Made by a program: the position numbers and the translations under genes
Notes under the pieces: generated by a model
The model's database searches: none
What the model was told of the DNA's origin: nothing
The model's input: only the letters and a program-made list of their open reading frames with translations
Origin: an uncultured Clostridia bacterium
GTDB lineage: Bacteria; Bacillota; Clostridia; UBA1381
Assembly (NCBI GenBank): GCA_904420525.1
Contig: CAJFVT010000068.1
Span: forward strand, 1 to 32,889
Direction of reading: 5' to 3'
Length of the DNA stretch: 32,889 nucleotides
Part shown: piece by piece, positions 15,952 to 24,600 of the stretch
Layout: each line of letters opens with the position of its first letter
How positions within the stretch are numbered: position 1 is the first letter of the stretch

Positions 15952-18222
15952 ATGAACAGAAAAGAGAAGTTATTGAGTTATATGACCAGCAGCACCTATG
16001 TGCCGCTGAAGTTTGATGAGCTTGTGATAGTTCTGGATGTTCCCAAGCAGGATAAAGACGAGCTTATGTCACTGCTTGAGCAGCTTGAAGCCGAAGGCAG
16101 GATATACAGGACCAAAAAGGGACGCTACTGTGCTGTCAGCGGCAGAACTCTCACAGCATCAGGCAAGCTTATGTGCAGCGCGCGCGGCGGGTTTGGCTTT
16201 GTGCGTCCGGATGAGGCGGGGGCACAGGATATATTTATTGCCTCTGAAAATCTCGGAGGTGCATATGACGGAGACAGAGTGCTTGTCAGGATCGACAAGC
16301 GAGATAATACCTACGGTCACAGCGAGGGACACGTTGCAGGGATAATAGAGCGCGGCAATGAGACTCTTGTGGGAGTAGTTATCGGTATAAAGAATAAATC
16401 GTATAGGATAGCGCCTGACAGGAAATCGTTTTTTTCACAGGTGCGCGTCTCTCCTGCGAAGCTCTGCGGGGCCGAGAAGGGTGACAGAGTAGTCGTAAGG
16501 ATCGAAGAATATAACCGAAAGGGAAAGCCTGTAGGCTCGGTAGTAACGGTACTTGGCAGGGCGGATTCTGCGGAGAGCTGCTTAAATGGTATAGTGGCTG
16601 ACAATTCGATAAGAACAGCATTCCCAAAGGCGGTGCTGGACGAGACAGAACGTATAAAAGACAGTGTGTCGGATGCGGAGATGAACGGTCGGGAGGATCT
16701 GCGTGACCGCTTGATATTTACGATCGATGGAGATGATTCTAAGGATTTTGATGATGCGGTATCGCTTGAAACAGCCAAGAACGGCAATAGTCTGCTCGGC
16801 GTGCATATAGCTGATGTGTCACATTATGTCAAGGAAGGTTCCGCTCTGGACAGAGAAGCGTTCAAAAGAGGAACAAGCGTATATCTTCCTCACAAGGTGA
16901 TACCTATGCTGCCTAAAAAGCTGTCGAACGGCATATGCTCGTTAAATCCTGATACAGACAGGCTCACATTTTCGGTCATAATGGAAATAGACGGCTCGGG
17001 AGAGGTCGTGAGCCACCGGCTGGTAAAATCGGTGATACATTCACATGCGCGAATGACTTATAATGACGTGAACAGGATATTAGACGGGGATACTCGGCTG
17101 AGAGAGAAGTATTCAGAGCTTGTTCCGACTCTGGAGGCGATGGACAGGCTTTCAGATGTGCTTGCTGCAAAGAGACGGGCGCGGGGGGCGATAGATTTTG
17201 ATTTTCCCGAGGCCCGGGTCGTATGTGGAAAGGACGCGGTCCCTGAGGATATAGTGCTGGAGGATAGGGGCAAGTCTCAGCGACTTATAGAATCCTTTAT
17301 GCTGGCTGCCAATGAAACGATCGCCGAGGCGGCTTATTGGGCTGAGCTGCCGTTTGTGTACCGTGTGCACGAGCCGCCGAGCAGCGATAAGCTCATGGCA
17401 TTTAACGAATTTATCAGAAATTTCGGGTATTCGCTGAAGGGCAAGCTCGATCCGGAAAGCATACATCCAAAGGATCTGCAGACTATAGCGGAGCAGGCTA
17501 AGGACACTCCGGAGGAGCTTATGATCTCGAAGGTAATGCTCCAGTCTCTTATGAAGGCATGCTACAGAGATACAAACAGCGGGCACTTCGGGCTTGCTGC
17601 AAGGTATTACTGTCATTTTACATCGCCTATAAGACGGTATCCTGATCTGATGATACACAGGGTGCTTTCTGGATTTGTCGGGACAGGCTTGAATGAGAGT
17701 ATGCATAACAGGCTTGTGCCGGCTGTGAGGGAAGCTGCGGAGAATTCAAGCGAACGTGAGATAGCGGCGGAAAAAGCGGAGCGTGATGCTGTTGATCTGC
17801 TCAAGGCGGTCTATATGCAGTCATTTTTAGGCGAATCATTTGATGCGGTAGTATCATCGGTAACATCATTTGGGATATTCGCAATGCTTTCAAATTCATG
17901 TGAAGGGCTTATACGATGTGAAAATATGAGCTCAGACTATTTTGAATATGACGAAAAACGCCATATGCTGATAGGCAGCAGAACGGGAAGGATATTCAAG
18001 ATAGGTGACAGGATACGTGTTACTGTGGCGGGATGCAATGTGCTTTTAAGGCAGATAGATTTTGTGCTGGAGGAGGACGGCAGTCCGGAGACCGTGCGGC
18101 GCATACAAAAACGGGGTGACCGCGCGGAGCATAGGAACGAGGGAAAAAAGCAGGCTAAAGGAAAAAATACTGAGCGCCGGAGCGGCAGGAACAAACGCGG
18201 CGCTAAGCGGCGAAGCAGATAG
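15952..18222 (+). CDS. rnr: Ribonuclease R
   Basis: From the ATG at 15952 (GGAGA 7 nt upstream) the product has 756 residues. An in-frame ATG at 15868 has no ribosome site and would add 28 unconserved residues. Domains: N-terminal winged-helix (about 1-65), cold-shock/OB regions (about 65-220), the RNB catalytic domain with TIDGDDSKDFDDAV (D259, D265, D267, D268 match the four Mg-binding aspartates of RNase II/R), RNB-typical HFTSPIRRYPDLMIHR, then an S1 domain (VVSSVTSFGIFAML) and a Lys/Arg-rich tail that helps unwind structured RNA. It is a processive 3'-5' exoribonuclease for structured RNA and rRNA quality control. It heads an operon with an rRNA methyltransferase. Confidence 0.95.
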   Translation: MNRKEKLLSYMTSSTYVPLKFDELVIVLDVPKQDKDELMSLLEQLEAEGRIYRTKKGRYCAVSGRTLTASGKLMCSARGGFGFVRPDEAGAQDIFIASENLGGAYDGDRVLVRIDKRDNTYGHSEGHVAGIIERGNETLVGVVIGIKNKSYRIAPDRKSFFSQVRVSPAKLCGAEKGDRVVVRIEEYNRKGKPVGSVVTVLGRADSAESCLNGIVADNSIRTAFPKAVLDETERIKDSVSDAEMNGREDLRDRLIFTIDGDDSKDFDDAVSLETAKNGNSLLGVHIADVSHYVKEGSALDREAFKRGTSVYLPHKVIPMLPKKLSNGICSLNPDTDRLTFSVIMEIDGSGEVVSHRLVKSVIHSHARMTYNDVNRILDGDTRLREKYSELVPTLEAMDRLSDVLAAKRRARGAIDFDFPEARVVCGKDAVPEDIVLEDRGKSQRLIESFMLAANETIAEAAYWAELPFVYRVHEPPSSDKLMAFNEFIRNFGYSLKGKLDPESIHPKDLQTIAEQAKDTPEELMISKVMLQSLMKACYRDTNSGHFGLAARYYCHFTSPIRRYPDLMIHRVLSGFVGTGLNESMHNRLVPAVREAAENSSEREIAAEKAERDAVDLLKAVYMQSFLGESFDAVVSSVTSFGIFAMLSNSCEGLIRCENMSSDYFEYDEKRHMLIGSRTGRIFKIGDRIRVTVAGCNVLLRQIDFVLEEDGSPETVRRIQKRGDRAEHRNEGKKQAKGKNTERRSGRNKRGAKRRSR

Positions 18223-18249
18223 GAAGAACGTAAAAAGAGGTGACAAGTG

Positions 18250-19398
18250 ATGCAGGAAACATTTGAGATAATAATCCCAACGCTGTTCGGGATCGAGGCG
18301 ATAGTATCAAAGGAGCTTTACAGACTGGGCTATGACGTTACGCGTGTTGAAAATGGCAGAGTTACATTTGTGGGTGATTATGACGCTGTCTGCCGCGCTA
18401 ATATATGGCTGCGCTGCGGAGAGCGGGTTCTTATAAAGGTCGGAGAGTTTAAGGCTGAAACTCCGGATGAGCTTTATGAGGGAGTAAAGGCACTGGAATG
18501 GGAGAGGTTCATAGACCGCAGCGATGCGTTCCCGGTAAAGGGCAGAACTACACGTTCTAAGCTTGCGAGCGACAGGAACAGTCAGATTATGATAAAGAAG
18601 GCCATAGCTGACCGGCTGGGCGAGGAATATGGGATCACATGGCTGCCTGAGGACGGAGTGACATATCAGATACAGTTTACTATAATAGACGACATCGTAA
18701 CTCTCATGATAGACACCACCGGACCCGCGCTGCACAAGCGCGGATACAGGGCGCAGTCGAATATTGCTCCGCTGCGTGAGACTATTGCGGCGGCGATGGT
18801 GTTTCTGAGCTTCTGGAAATTTGAATATCCGTTTTCGGATCCGTTCTGCGGATCCGGAACTATCCCTATAGAGGCGGCTATGTTCAAGCGCAATATCGCG
18901 CCGGGACTGAGACGCAGGTTTGCATTTATGGATTTTCCTCAGATCCCGGATAGTATGGTAAGGGATGTTATAAACGAGGCGCGATCCGAGGTACATGAGA
19001 ATATCCGTCCGGAGATATTCGCCAGCGATATTGATCCGGAGGCAGTTAAGCTCACGGCTCAGAATGCTGAAAAGGCGGGAGTGGGCGATTTTATCAATAC
19101 TTTTGTAAAGGATGCGAGAAAGATCAGGTTTACGCGGCCTATGGGGACTATAATAACCAATCCGCCGTACGGCGAAAGACTCAGTGATATAGAATCCTGC
19201 AAGAAACTGTACAGAGATATAGGCAGGAACTTTTCAGAGCTGAACAGATGGTCGTATTATATTCTGACCTCCCATGAGGAATTTGAAAAGGAATTCGGAC
19301 GTCCGGCGGACAAACGCAGGAAGCTGTATAACGGTATGCTGAAATGCTGTCTTTATCAGTATTACGGAGCGGCTCCGGGCAAAAAGAAAGCGAGGTAG
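18250..19398 (+). CDS. THUMP-domain rRNA guanine-N2 methyltransferase (RlmL/YpsC family)
   Basis: The product has 382 residues from the ATG at 18250; AGAGGTGA lies just upstream, and the preceding in-frame GTG at 18247 is less likely. The N-terminal ferredoxin-like/THUMP region (about 1-155, ETFEIIIPTLFGIEAIVSKEL, then FTIIDDIVTLMIDTTG) binds RNA. The SAM methyltransferase (about 160-375) has DPFCGSGTIPIEAA (from D197), SDIDPEAVKLTAQNAEKAGV and the N6/N2-type catalytic NPPYGERL (304-311). Family members make m2G in 23S rRNA. It lies 27 nt after rnr and 3 nt before the HD gene, a compact operon. The exact target nucleotide is inferred from the family. Confidence 0.9.
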   Translation: MQETFEIIIPTLFGIEAIVSKELYRLGYDVTRVENGRVTFVGDYDAVCRANIWLRCGERVLIKVGEFKAETPDELYEGVKALEWERFIDRSDAFPVKGRTTRSKLASDRNSQIMIKKAIADRLGEEYGITWLPEDGVTYQIQFTIIDDIVTLMIDTTGPALHKRGYRAQSNIAPLRETIAAAMVFLSFWKFEYPFSDPFCGSGTIPIEAAMFKRNIAPGLRRRFAFMDFPQIPDSMVRDVINEARSEVHENIRPEIFASDIDPEAVKLTAQNAEKAGVGDFINTFVKDARKIRFTRPMGTIITNPPYGERLSDIESCKKLYRDIGRNFSELNRWSYYILTSHEEFEKEFGRPADKRRKLYNGMLKCCLYQYYGAAPGKKKAR

Positions 19399-19401
19399 AG
19401 C

Positions 19402-19953
19402 ATGGCGCAGTATATAACTACATATACAGGGATCCATTTCTGCCCGACTGAGCCTGATGCAGACGGCATAAGAATAGAGGATATAGCTCATTCATTGTCT
19501 ATGCTCTGCCGTGCGAATGGACATTATAAGGAATTTTACTCTGTCGCGGATCATTCTATAGACTGCGCTGTCGAAGCGCAGGCGAGGGGACTGGGACCGT
19601 ATACAGCAATGGTATGCTTGCTGCACGATGCTGCAGAGGCTTATACATCCGATATACCGCGTCCTGTAAAGCGTGAGCTTCACGGTATATACAGGATCGA
19701 AGAAAGGCTGGCGGTATTGATATATGAGAAGTTTGCCGGCAAAGAGCCTACTCATGCAGAGCTTGCGGAAGTGAAGAGGATAGACGACGCGATGCTTTTT
19801 CAAGAGTTCAGAAAAAACATGGGCGAAAAGCTGGGACATGGTGAGACAGTATCGAAACGCAGCTTTGTATCAAGACCGCCGAAAAAGTCAGAGCAGGAGT
19901 TTTTAGAGCTGTTCGAAAAGATAAAGCATGAGCTTGAAAAGGCGGACGATTGA
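19402..19953 (+). CDS. HD-domain phosphohydrolase (YfdR/5'-nucleotidase-like)
   Basis: This 183-residue HD-superfamily protein shows FYSVADHSIDCAV (H51), CLLHDAAEAYTSDIPRPVKREL (H75, D76) and RIDDAML (D128), together the H...HD...D metal set. SLSMLCRANGHYKEFYSVADHS matches the pattern of YfdR-like phosphohydrolases, frequently found on phages and related to deoxynucleoside 5'-monophosphatases. It would be a soluble, metal-dependent nucleotidase. The start lies 3 nt after the methyltransferase stop and a strong terminator follows, so it is the last gene of the rnr operon. The substrate is not proven. The link to RNA turnover (removing nucleotide products) is only suggestive. Confidence 0.82.
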   Translation: MAQYITTYTGIHFCPTEPDADGIRIEDIAHSLSMLCRANGHYKEFYSVADHSIDCAVEAQARGLGPYTAMVCLLHDAAEAYTSDIPRPVKRELHGIYRIEERLAVLIYEKFAGKEPTHAELAEVKRIDDAMLFQEFRKNMGEKLGHGETVSKRSFVSRPPKKSEQEFLELFEKIKHELEKADD

Positions 19954-19969
19954 TATGCGGTTATTGTAT

Positions 19970-20006
19970 CGGAGGCTGACGCACTGAACCAATGCGTCAG
20001 CCTCCG
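19970..20006 (+). terminator. Intrinsic terminator of the rnr operon
   Basis: A 14-bp perfect stem (19970-19983 with 19993-20006), a 9-nt loop and a T-rich tail (GTTTGGCTTTTT). It also sits just beyond the sbcC stop codon, but its minus-strand side lacks a U-tract. Confidence 0.9.
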
Positions 20007-20015
20007 TTTGGCTTT

Positions 20016-22790
20016 TTATACTATAACTTTTGCTTTGCTGCCTCCGGAGCGGTCCTTGGATACGATTATCTGCTTATCGATCCGGTCCTTCAGCTCAGCC
20101 ACGTGTGAGATGATGCCCACTATCCGTCGGCCCTCGGTCAGTCCGGCAAGCGCATTGACGGCATTATTTAACGCTTCGCTGTCGAGTGAGCCGAAGCCCT
20201 CGTCAATGAACATAGCGTCAAGCTGTATACCGCCGGATGCGGACTGGATCTCATCTGAAAGCCCCAGAGCAAGGGAAAGAGACGCCATGAACGATTCACC
20301 GCCGGATAGCGTGTTCACGCCGCGCTCAGTGCCGTTATAATGGTCTATGACGTCCAGCTCAAGGCCGGACTGCCCTCTCATGCTGTCATTTTCTCGGCGG
20401 CGGACAAGCTCGTACTGCCCGTTGCTCATGACCATAAATCGGACGTTTGCTCTGTCTATTATCCTGTCGAAATATGTCATTTGGATATATGTTTCAAGTG
20501 AGATCTTATACTTTCCGGTCATAGAGCCGTTAATGGTGTCGGAAACAGTGCTGACTGCCGTAAGATCCTCATCGATCCGGCTCAGATCGCTTATCAGCTT
20601 TTCCAACTGCTTGCCGAGCTTTGTATTGCTGTTGAGACGCGTCACTATATCGTCACGCTGTTTTGATAGCGTCTTCATCCTTTCGGTGAGCTGCCCGATC
20701 TCATGTTTGATATTTTCCGAGCGCGACTCTTTGGTTCCGCTTAGCTGTTTTTTCAGAGTCTCCGCGGCGGAACGGCTGTTTTCTACCTTGACACGGCAGT
20801 CTTCAAACGCCTTTCGCGCAGTCTGTTCTTCTTTCTCGATGCGTTCCGTCTCAGACAAAAGCTCCTTTATTTTTGTTTCAGCCTCAGATCTTGTTTTGAA
20901 GGTGAGTGAGCGTGCTATATCATCAAAACGGCTTATAAGAGGACGCATTTCCGAGTCCGCAGCGGCAGCATCCTGTCTGGCGGAGGTCACAGCATCATTT
21001 AGCTCGGATATTTTTTCTTCTTCCGCCGGTATCTTTTCGGTCAGCTCAGCCTTGCGCCTGCATTCCTCTTTAACGGAAGAGAGCTGTTCAGTGATATTTT
21101 TTATTTCCTGCTCCAGCAACAGGATCTGTGAGCTGATCTCCTTGTGTATAGTTTCGGGAGAGTATTCCGTGCCGAGCAGCGTGTCTGCGGTGTTCTGCAG
21201 TGAGCTTCGCAGAGAGTCCTCTCTGCCGGAGATAATTCCGCGTTCCGAGCTTGCTGTTTCAGTTAGCTTTCTCAGCTCCTCAAGCTTTTTCTTCATTTTT
21301 TCAAGCTGTTTTTTTGTCGGCGCGCCATTTGTAAGCGGAGCGGGCGAGGGGTGTGACAATGAGCCGCATACCGGGCATTTTTCGCCGTCAATGAGTCTCT
21401 GAGCCAAAATACCGGCCTGACCGTCGAAAAATAACCGTTCCGCGGCAAGATAGTTTTCCTGCTCTCGGACGTAATCTGAAACAGCGGCTGTGTATTGGCT
21501 GTCAGCGACTGAGAGCTTTTCGAGCAGCTCTATATGAGCCTTCGCGTTTTCTGAAAGCGTGTTGTATTCCACGAGCTTGTTCTGTGCTTTTTCCAGAGAA
21601 GCCTCCAGCCTGATCTGTTTTTCGCTGCAGTCCGCAATTTTTTCAAGCTCAGATCTGTAGGATTTAAGAGACAGATATATACCATTTTTTTCAGCATCTG
21701 ATGCTTCTGCCGTCTTTACTGACGCATCGCGCCTTTTCTTCAGCTCGTCTATCCGTTCGGCTATGCTGTCGGCTTCGTTGTAGATGCCTAGCTCGCCCTC
21801 TAGCGAGGCTGCTTCAAGCGTCAGTCTGCCGGAGTCCTTCAGCTTTGACGCAGCCGTATCGGCTTCCTGTTCCAGCTTTTTCAGGATCGGCTCATATTCG
21901 GCGAGAAATGCCTCCTCCTTTTCTATGTCCTTTTCGGTTTGTTCTCTCGCTTCCGCTCTTCCAAGCTGAGAATTCAGATTATCCAGTATTTTGCGCAGCC
22001 TTTCTGTTTCTGTGTCGTTTTCAGACCTTGCGGCTGTGTCCTCGCATATTATTTTTTCGAGGACCTCGAACGCGCTGTCGGCCGCGGGAAAGCCCTGTGA
22101 AGCCTGAAGCTCACCGAGAGGGTCTGAAAATAAACTTTCTTCGGAACAGGCGGCATCTTCGATACAGCCGCGTATAGAAGCGGCAGTTCTTTTGTATTCA
22201 GCCTCAAGCTCATTCTTCATGACCCTGAACCGATCCTGCAGCTCGGAGTACATGCCGGTCTTGAATATCGTGCTGAATATCCTGCCTCTATCTTTCGTTT
22301 TTGCAAGAAGCAGCTTCAGAAAATCTCCCTGCGCGATCATCGCTATCTGAGAGAATTGACTTTTGTCAAGACCGATCAGATCCGTTATCGCCTCGTTGAC
22401 ATCCCGCTCTGAGGAAACAGTCTTGCTGTCAGGCAGCGTTAGAACGGCATCAGCCTTCTGCTGAGTGAAGCCTTCTCCCTTTAGCTTGGGACGCTCGTAT
22501 GCGGGATTGCGGCGAACTGTGTATATGCTGCGGCTGTAGCTGAATTCAAGTTCAACGAAGGTAGGTGTGGCCGGAGCCGCATATTTGCTTCTCAGAGTAT
22601 CCGAGGTGCGAGCTGCGCCGCTTGCCTCGCCGTATAGGGCGTAGGAGATCGCATCAAAAATAGTGGTTTTTCCGGCGCCTGTGTCGCCTGTGATAAGATA
22701 AAGCCCGCTTTCGCCGAGCTTTGAAAAATCTATTATCTCAGTTCCCGAATATGGGCCGAAGGCTGATATAGTAAGCTTGATCGGTCTCAT
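20016..22790 (-). CDS. sbcC: SbcC/Rad50-type SMC ATPase, exonuclease subunit
   Basis: This 924-residue protein forms the MR-type complex with SbcD, which opens hairpins and processes double-strand DNA ends. Walker A is GDTGAGKTTIFDA (35-47). Q-loop region: IAMIAQGDFLKLLLAKTKDR. Two long coiled-coil arms flank a zinc hook, CPVCGSLSHPSPA (C472, C475). The C-terminal half of the ATPase has the signature TLSGGESFMASLSLALGLSDEI and Walker B LDAMFIDEGFGSLD. The ATG overlaps the sbcD stop by 4 nt (ATGA), implying coupled translation. The arms are a little shorter than in E. coli (about 1050 residues) but complete in motif. The opposite-strand open frame over the arms is a shadow. Confidence 0.96.
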   Translation of the reverse strand: MRPIKLTISAFGPYSGTEIIDFSKLGESGLYLITGDTGAGKTTIFDAISYALYGEASGAARTSDTLRSKYAAPATPTFVELEFSYSRSIYTVRRNPAYERPKLKGEGFTQQKADAVLTLPDSKTVSSERDVNEAITDLIGLDKSQFSQIAMIAQGDFLKLLLAKTKDRGRIFSTIFKTGMYSELQDRFRVMKNELEAEYKRTAASIRGCIEDAACSEESLFSDPLGELQASQGFPAADSAFEVLEKIICEDTAARSENDTETERLRKILDNLNSQLGRAEAREQTEKDIEKEEAFLAEYEPILKKLEQEADTAASKLKDSGRLTLEAASLEGELGIYNEADSIAERIDELKKRRDASVKTAEASDAEKNGIYLSLKSYRSELEKIADCSEKQIRLEASLEKAQNKLVEYNTLSENAKAHIELLEKLSVADSQYTAAVSDYVREQENYLAAERLFFDGQAGILAQRLIDGEKCPVCGSLSHPSPAPLTNGAPTKKQLEKMKKKLEELRKLTETASSERGIISGREDSLRSSLQNTADTLLGTEYSPETIHKEISSQILLLEQEIKNITEQLSSVKEECRRKAELTEKIPAEEEKISELNDAVTSARQDAAAADSEMRPLISRFDDIARSLTFKTRSEAETKIKELLSETERIEKEEQTARKAFEDCRVKVENSRSAAETLKKQLSGTKESRSENIKHEIGQLTERMKTLSKQRDDIVTRLNSNTKLGKQLEKLISDLSRIDEDLTAVSTVSDTINGSMTGKYKISLETYIQMTYFDRIIDRANVRFMVMSNGQYELVRRRENDSMRGQSGLELDVIDHYNGTERGVNTLSGGESFMASLSLALGLSDEIQSASGGIQLDAMFIDEGFGSLDSEALNNAVNALAGLTEGRRIVGIISHVAELKDRIDKQIIVSKDRSGGSKAKVIV

Positions 22791-23947
22791 TGCTTTTCCG
22801 TCTCCTTTTTATCGTTTTTGCGTGCGCTTGTGATCTCCAGCAGTTCCTTTGTTATCTCAAGCTGGCGGCTGCTCATTTCCGCGCCGTTCTGGAGCTTGTA
22901 AAAGTCCATGATCAGCTCAAGCGGGCTTTTGCGTTCGTCAGATCTTGTTTCGGACACATGGAAGAGAGTATTTGTACGTGTGTTATCATACATGACCTGC
23001 ATAATGTTCGGATAAACCGCGCGCAGTTTGCCGATCGCGCAGTTTATCTCATTTTCATCGGTGAGTACAGCGCGTATATAATCCTCTTTATTTCCTTCTG
23101 TATAAGCCGATGATGCTGTAAGCTCCATATATGTGCCGCGTATGATGCGCAGATCATGGAGCGGTGAAAGCGGTATCTCGGTTATATCAGTGTTTCCTTT
23201 TTCTTTCATATCCACGACCGTTACTGTCTTTTTATGCTCAGCTTCGGAAAATGAATACTTGAGCGGCGTGCCGCAGTAGCGCACTCGTCCGCCGGAGAGG
23301 GATTGCGGTTTATGTATATGACCAAGAGCTGCATAGTCGAATTTTTCATATACGGCTGCTGAAATATTGTCAAGGCCGCCGACTGAGCGTTCCTCAGAAT
23401 CTGAGGTTACGGCTCCGGTAACGAATTGATGTGAAACTATTATGCTGCGCATGCTCTCATTGACATGAGCTTCCGAAACCGCGGCAAGCACTGCATCCTC
23501 ATAGGTCTCAACAGGCATGTCAGGGAAAAACGGCCTGACTTGCGCCGGCTTTAGGAACGGAAGAAGATATACGGAAATACGACCGTATTCATCATTTAAA
23601 ATAATGGGTTCTGTATGTCCCTCGTATACCTGCGAAAAATATATTCCCTCGCTCTTCATGATGTTTGAGCCGAAGGACAGGCGTTCTGCCGAATCGTGGT
23701 TGCCGCTTATTATAAATGCCTTTATGCCCATTTCGGCAATGGATGTTATGAAGCTGTCGAACAGCTTTACAGCGCTGCCGGGAGGTACGGGCTTATCGTA
23801 TATATCTCCCGCGATCATGACAGCGTCAGCATTCTGCTCTTCGATGATCCTGAGGATCTGGTCAAGTATATACCGCTGATCCTCAAGCATGGAGAATTCA
23901 TTCAGCTTTTTTCCGAGATGGAGATCGGACAGATGTATAAATTTCAT
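22787..23947 (-). CDS. sbcD: SbcD/Mre11-type exonuclease subunit
   Basis: This 386-residue metallophosphoesterase is the nuclease partner of SbcC. The N-terminal metal motifs are HLSDLHLGKK (D8, H10), IAGDIYDKPVP, ISGNHDSAERL, IIVSHQFVTG and YAALGHIHKPQ. The C-terminal capping domain and SbcC-binding tail (about 290-386) are variable. Together with SbcC it makes an ATP-regulated 3'-5' exonuclease and hairpin endonuclease. It is first in the operon, with promoter at 23984-24012 and AAAGGA upstream of the ATG. Order sbcD-sbcC is the usual one. Confidence 0.95.
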   Translation of the reverse strand: MKFIHLSDLHLGKKLNEFSMLEDQRYILDQILRIIEEQNADAVMIAGDIYDKPVPPGSAVKLFDSFITSIAEMGIKAFIISGNHDSAERLSFGSNIMKSEGIYFSQVYEGHTEPIILNDEYGRISVYLLPFLKPAQVRPFFPDMPVETYEDAVLAAVSEAHVNESMRSIIVSHQFVTGAVTSDSEERSVGGLDNISAAVYEKFDYAALGHIHKPQSLSGGRVRYCGTPLKYSFSEAEHKKTVTVVDMKEKGNTDITEIPLSPLHDLRIIRGTYMELTASSAYTEGNKEDYIRAVLTDENEINCAIGKLRAVYPNIMQVMYDNTRTNTLFHVSETRSDERKSPLELIMDFYKLQNGAEMSSRQLEITKELLEITSARKNDKKETEKQ

Positions 23948-23983
23948 ATCCTGCGTCCTTTCATTTGTTTGCGTTATATATCA

Positions 23984-24012
23984 ATTATATTATTTTCCGG
24001 CGCGGGAGTCAA
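23984..24012 (-). promoter_or_regulatory. sbcDC promoter
   Basis: On the minus strand: TTGACT (24012-24007), a 17-nt GC-rich spacer and TATAAT (23989-23984). The start of transcription would be about 30 nt before the sbcD ATG. Confidence 0.83.
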
Positions 24013-24125
24013 GACAAAAGCCGATAAAAATAGCGAAGATGTATGTATATTGCATGTTATCGGTAGAATGAGCAGCAAAGCATAAATATTTTCTATGCAA
24101 TTAAGGAAATATAGGCATAAATGGC

Positions 24126-24154
24126 TTGATTTTTCTGTTGGTGTATAGTATAAT
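24126..24154 (+). promoter_or_regulatory. nusB operon promoter
   Basis: TTGATT (24126-24131), a 17-nt spacer and TATAAT (24149-24154), about 35 nt before the nusB ATG. The 110 nt between this and the divergent sbcDC promoter hold no gene that I can support. Confidence 0.8.
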
Positions 24155-24189
24155 AAAGCTTGAAGGTTACTGAAAGGAACGGTCAAACT

Positions 24190-24600
24190 ATGAAAAAACA
24201 GACAAGAAGCGAAGCGCGCGAGGCGGTATTCACTCAGATATTCCAGCTTTCATCTCACAGAGACGATATGGAAGAAGCGCGTATGTACATGCTAAATGAG
24301 CTGCCGGAATGTGAGCAGAATATCGGTTATATAACCGAGGTAACTAACGGCGTTATAGATCACGAAGAAGAAATAATCGAGCTGGTAAACAAGAATTTGA
24401 AGCAGGGATGGTCGTTCAGACGTTTGTCTAAGGCGACAAAGACTATATTGAAGATCGCTGTTTACGAGATGAAATACTGCGATGATGTTCCGCCCAAGGT
24501 CGCGATAAACGAGGCTGTGGAGCTTGCCAAAAAATACTGCGATGAAAAGGAACCGTCCCTTATAAACGGAATACTCGGAAGCATAATGAGAAGCCTATGA
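24190..24600 (+). CDS. nusB: Transcription antitermination factor NusB
   Basis: This 136-residue all-helical protein binds boxA RNA with NusE/S10 in rRNA antitermination complexes. Family features: TRSEAREAVFTQIFQLS at the N-terminus, then WSFRRLSKATKTILKIAVYEMKYCDDVPPKVAINEAVELAKKYCDEKEPSLINGILGSI, the strongly conserved C-terminal half. The ATG at 24190 has AAAGGA upstream and gives normal length; a TTG at 24160 in frame lacks support. It heads an operon with a TsaD-like gene, xseA, xseB and ispA, a common Clostridia order. The stop overlaps the next ATG by 4 nt. Confidence 0.94.
   Translation: MKKQTRSEAREAVFTQIFQLSSHRDDMEEARMYMLNELPECEQNIGYITEVTNGVIDHEEEIIELVNKNLKQGWSFRRLSKATKTILKIAVYEMKYCDDVPPKVAINEAVELAKKYCDEKEPSLINGILGSIMRSL

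Noticed and set aside
20347-21402. A 351-codon open frame on the plus strand opposite sbcC
   Set aside because: It is Ser/Leu/Phe-rich, has no ribosome site and lies entirely opposite the coiled-coil coding region of sbcC, whose codon pattern creates such shadows.
24013-24125. Possible small gene or RNA between the sbcDC and nusB promoters
   Set aside because: Only a 7-bp CCGATAA/TTATCGG pairing with a long loop and no supported reading frame.
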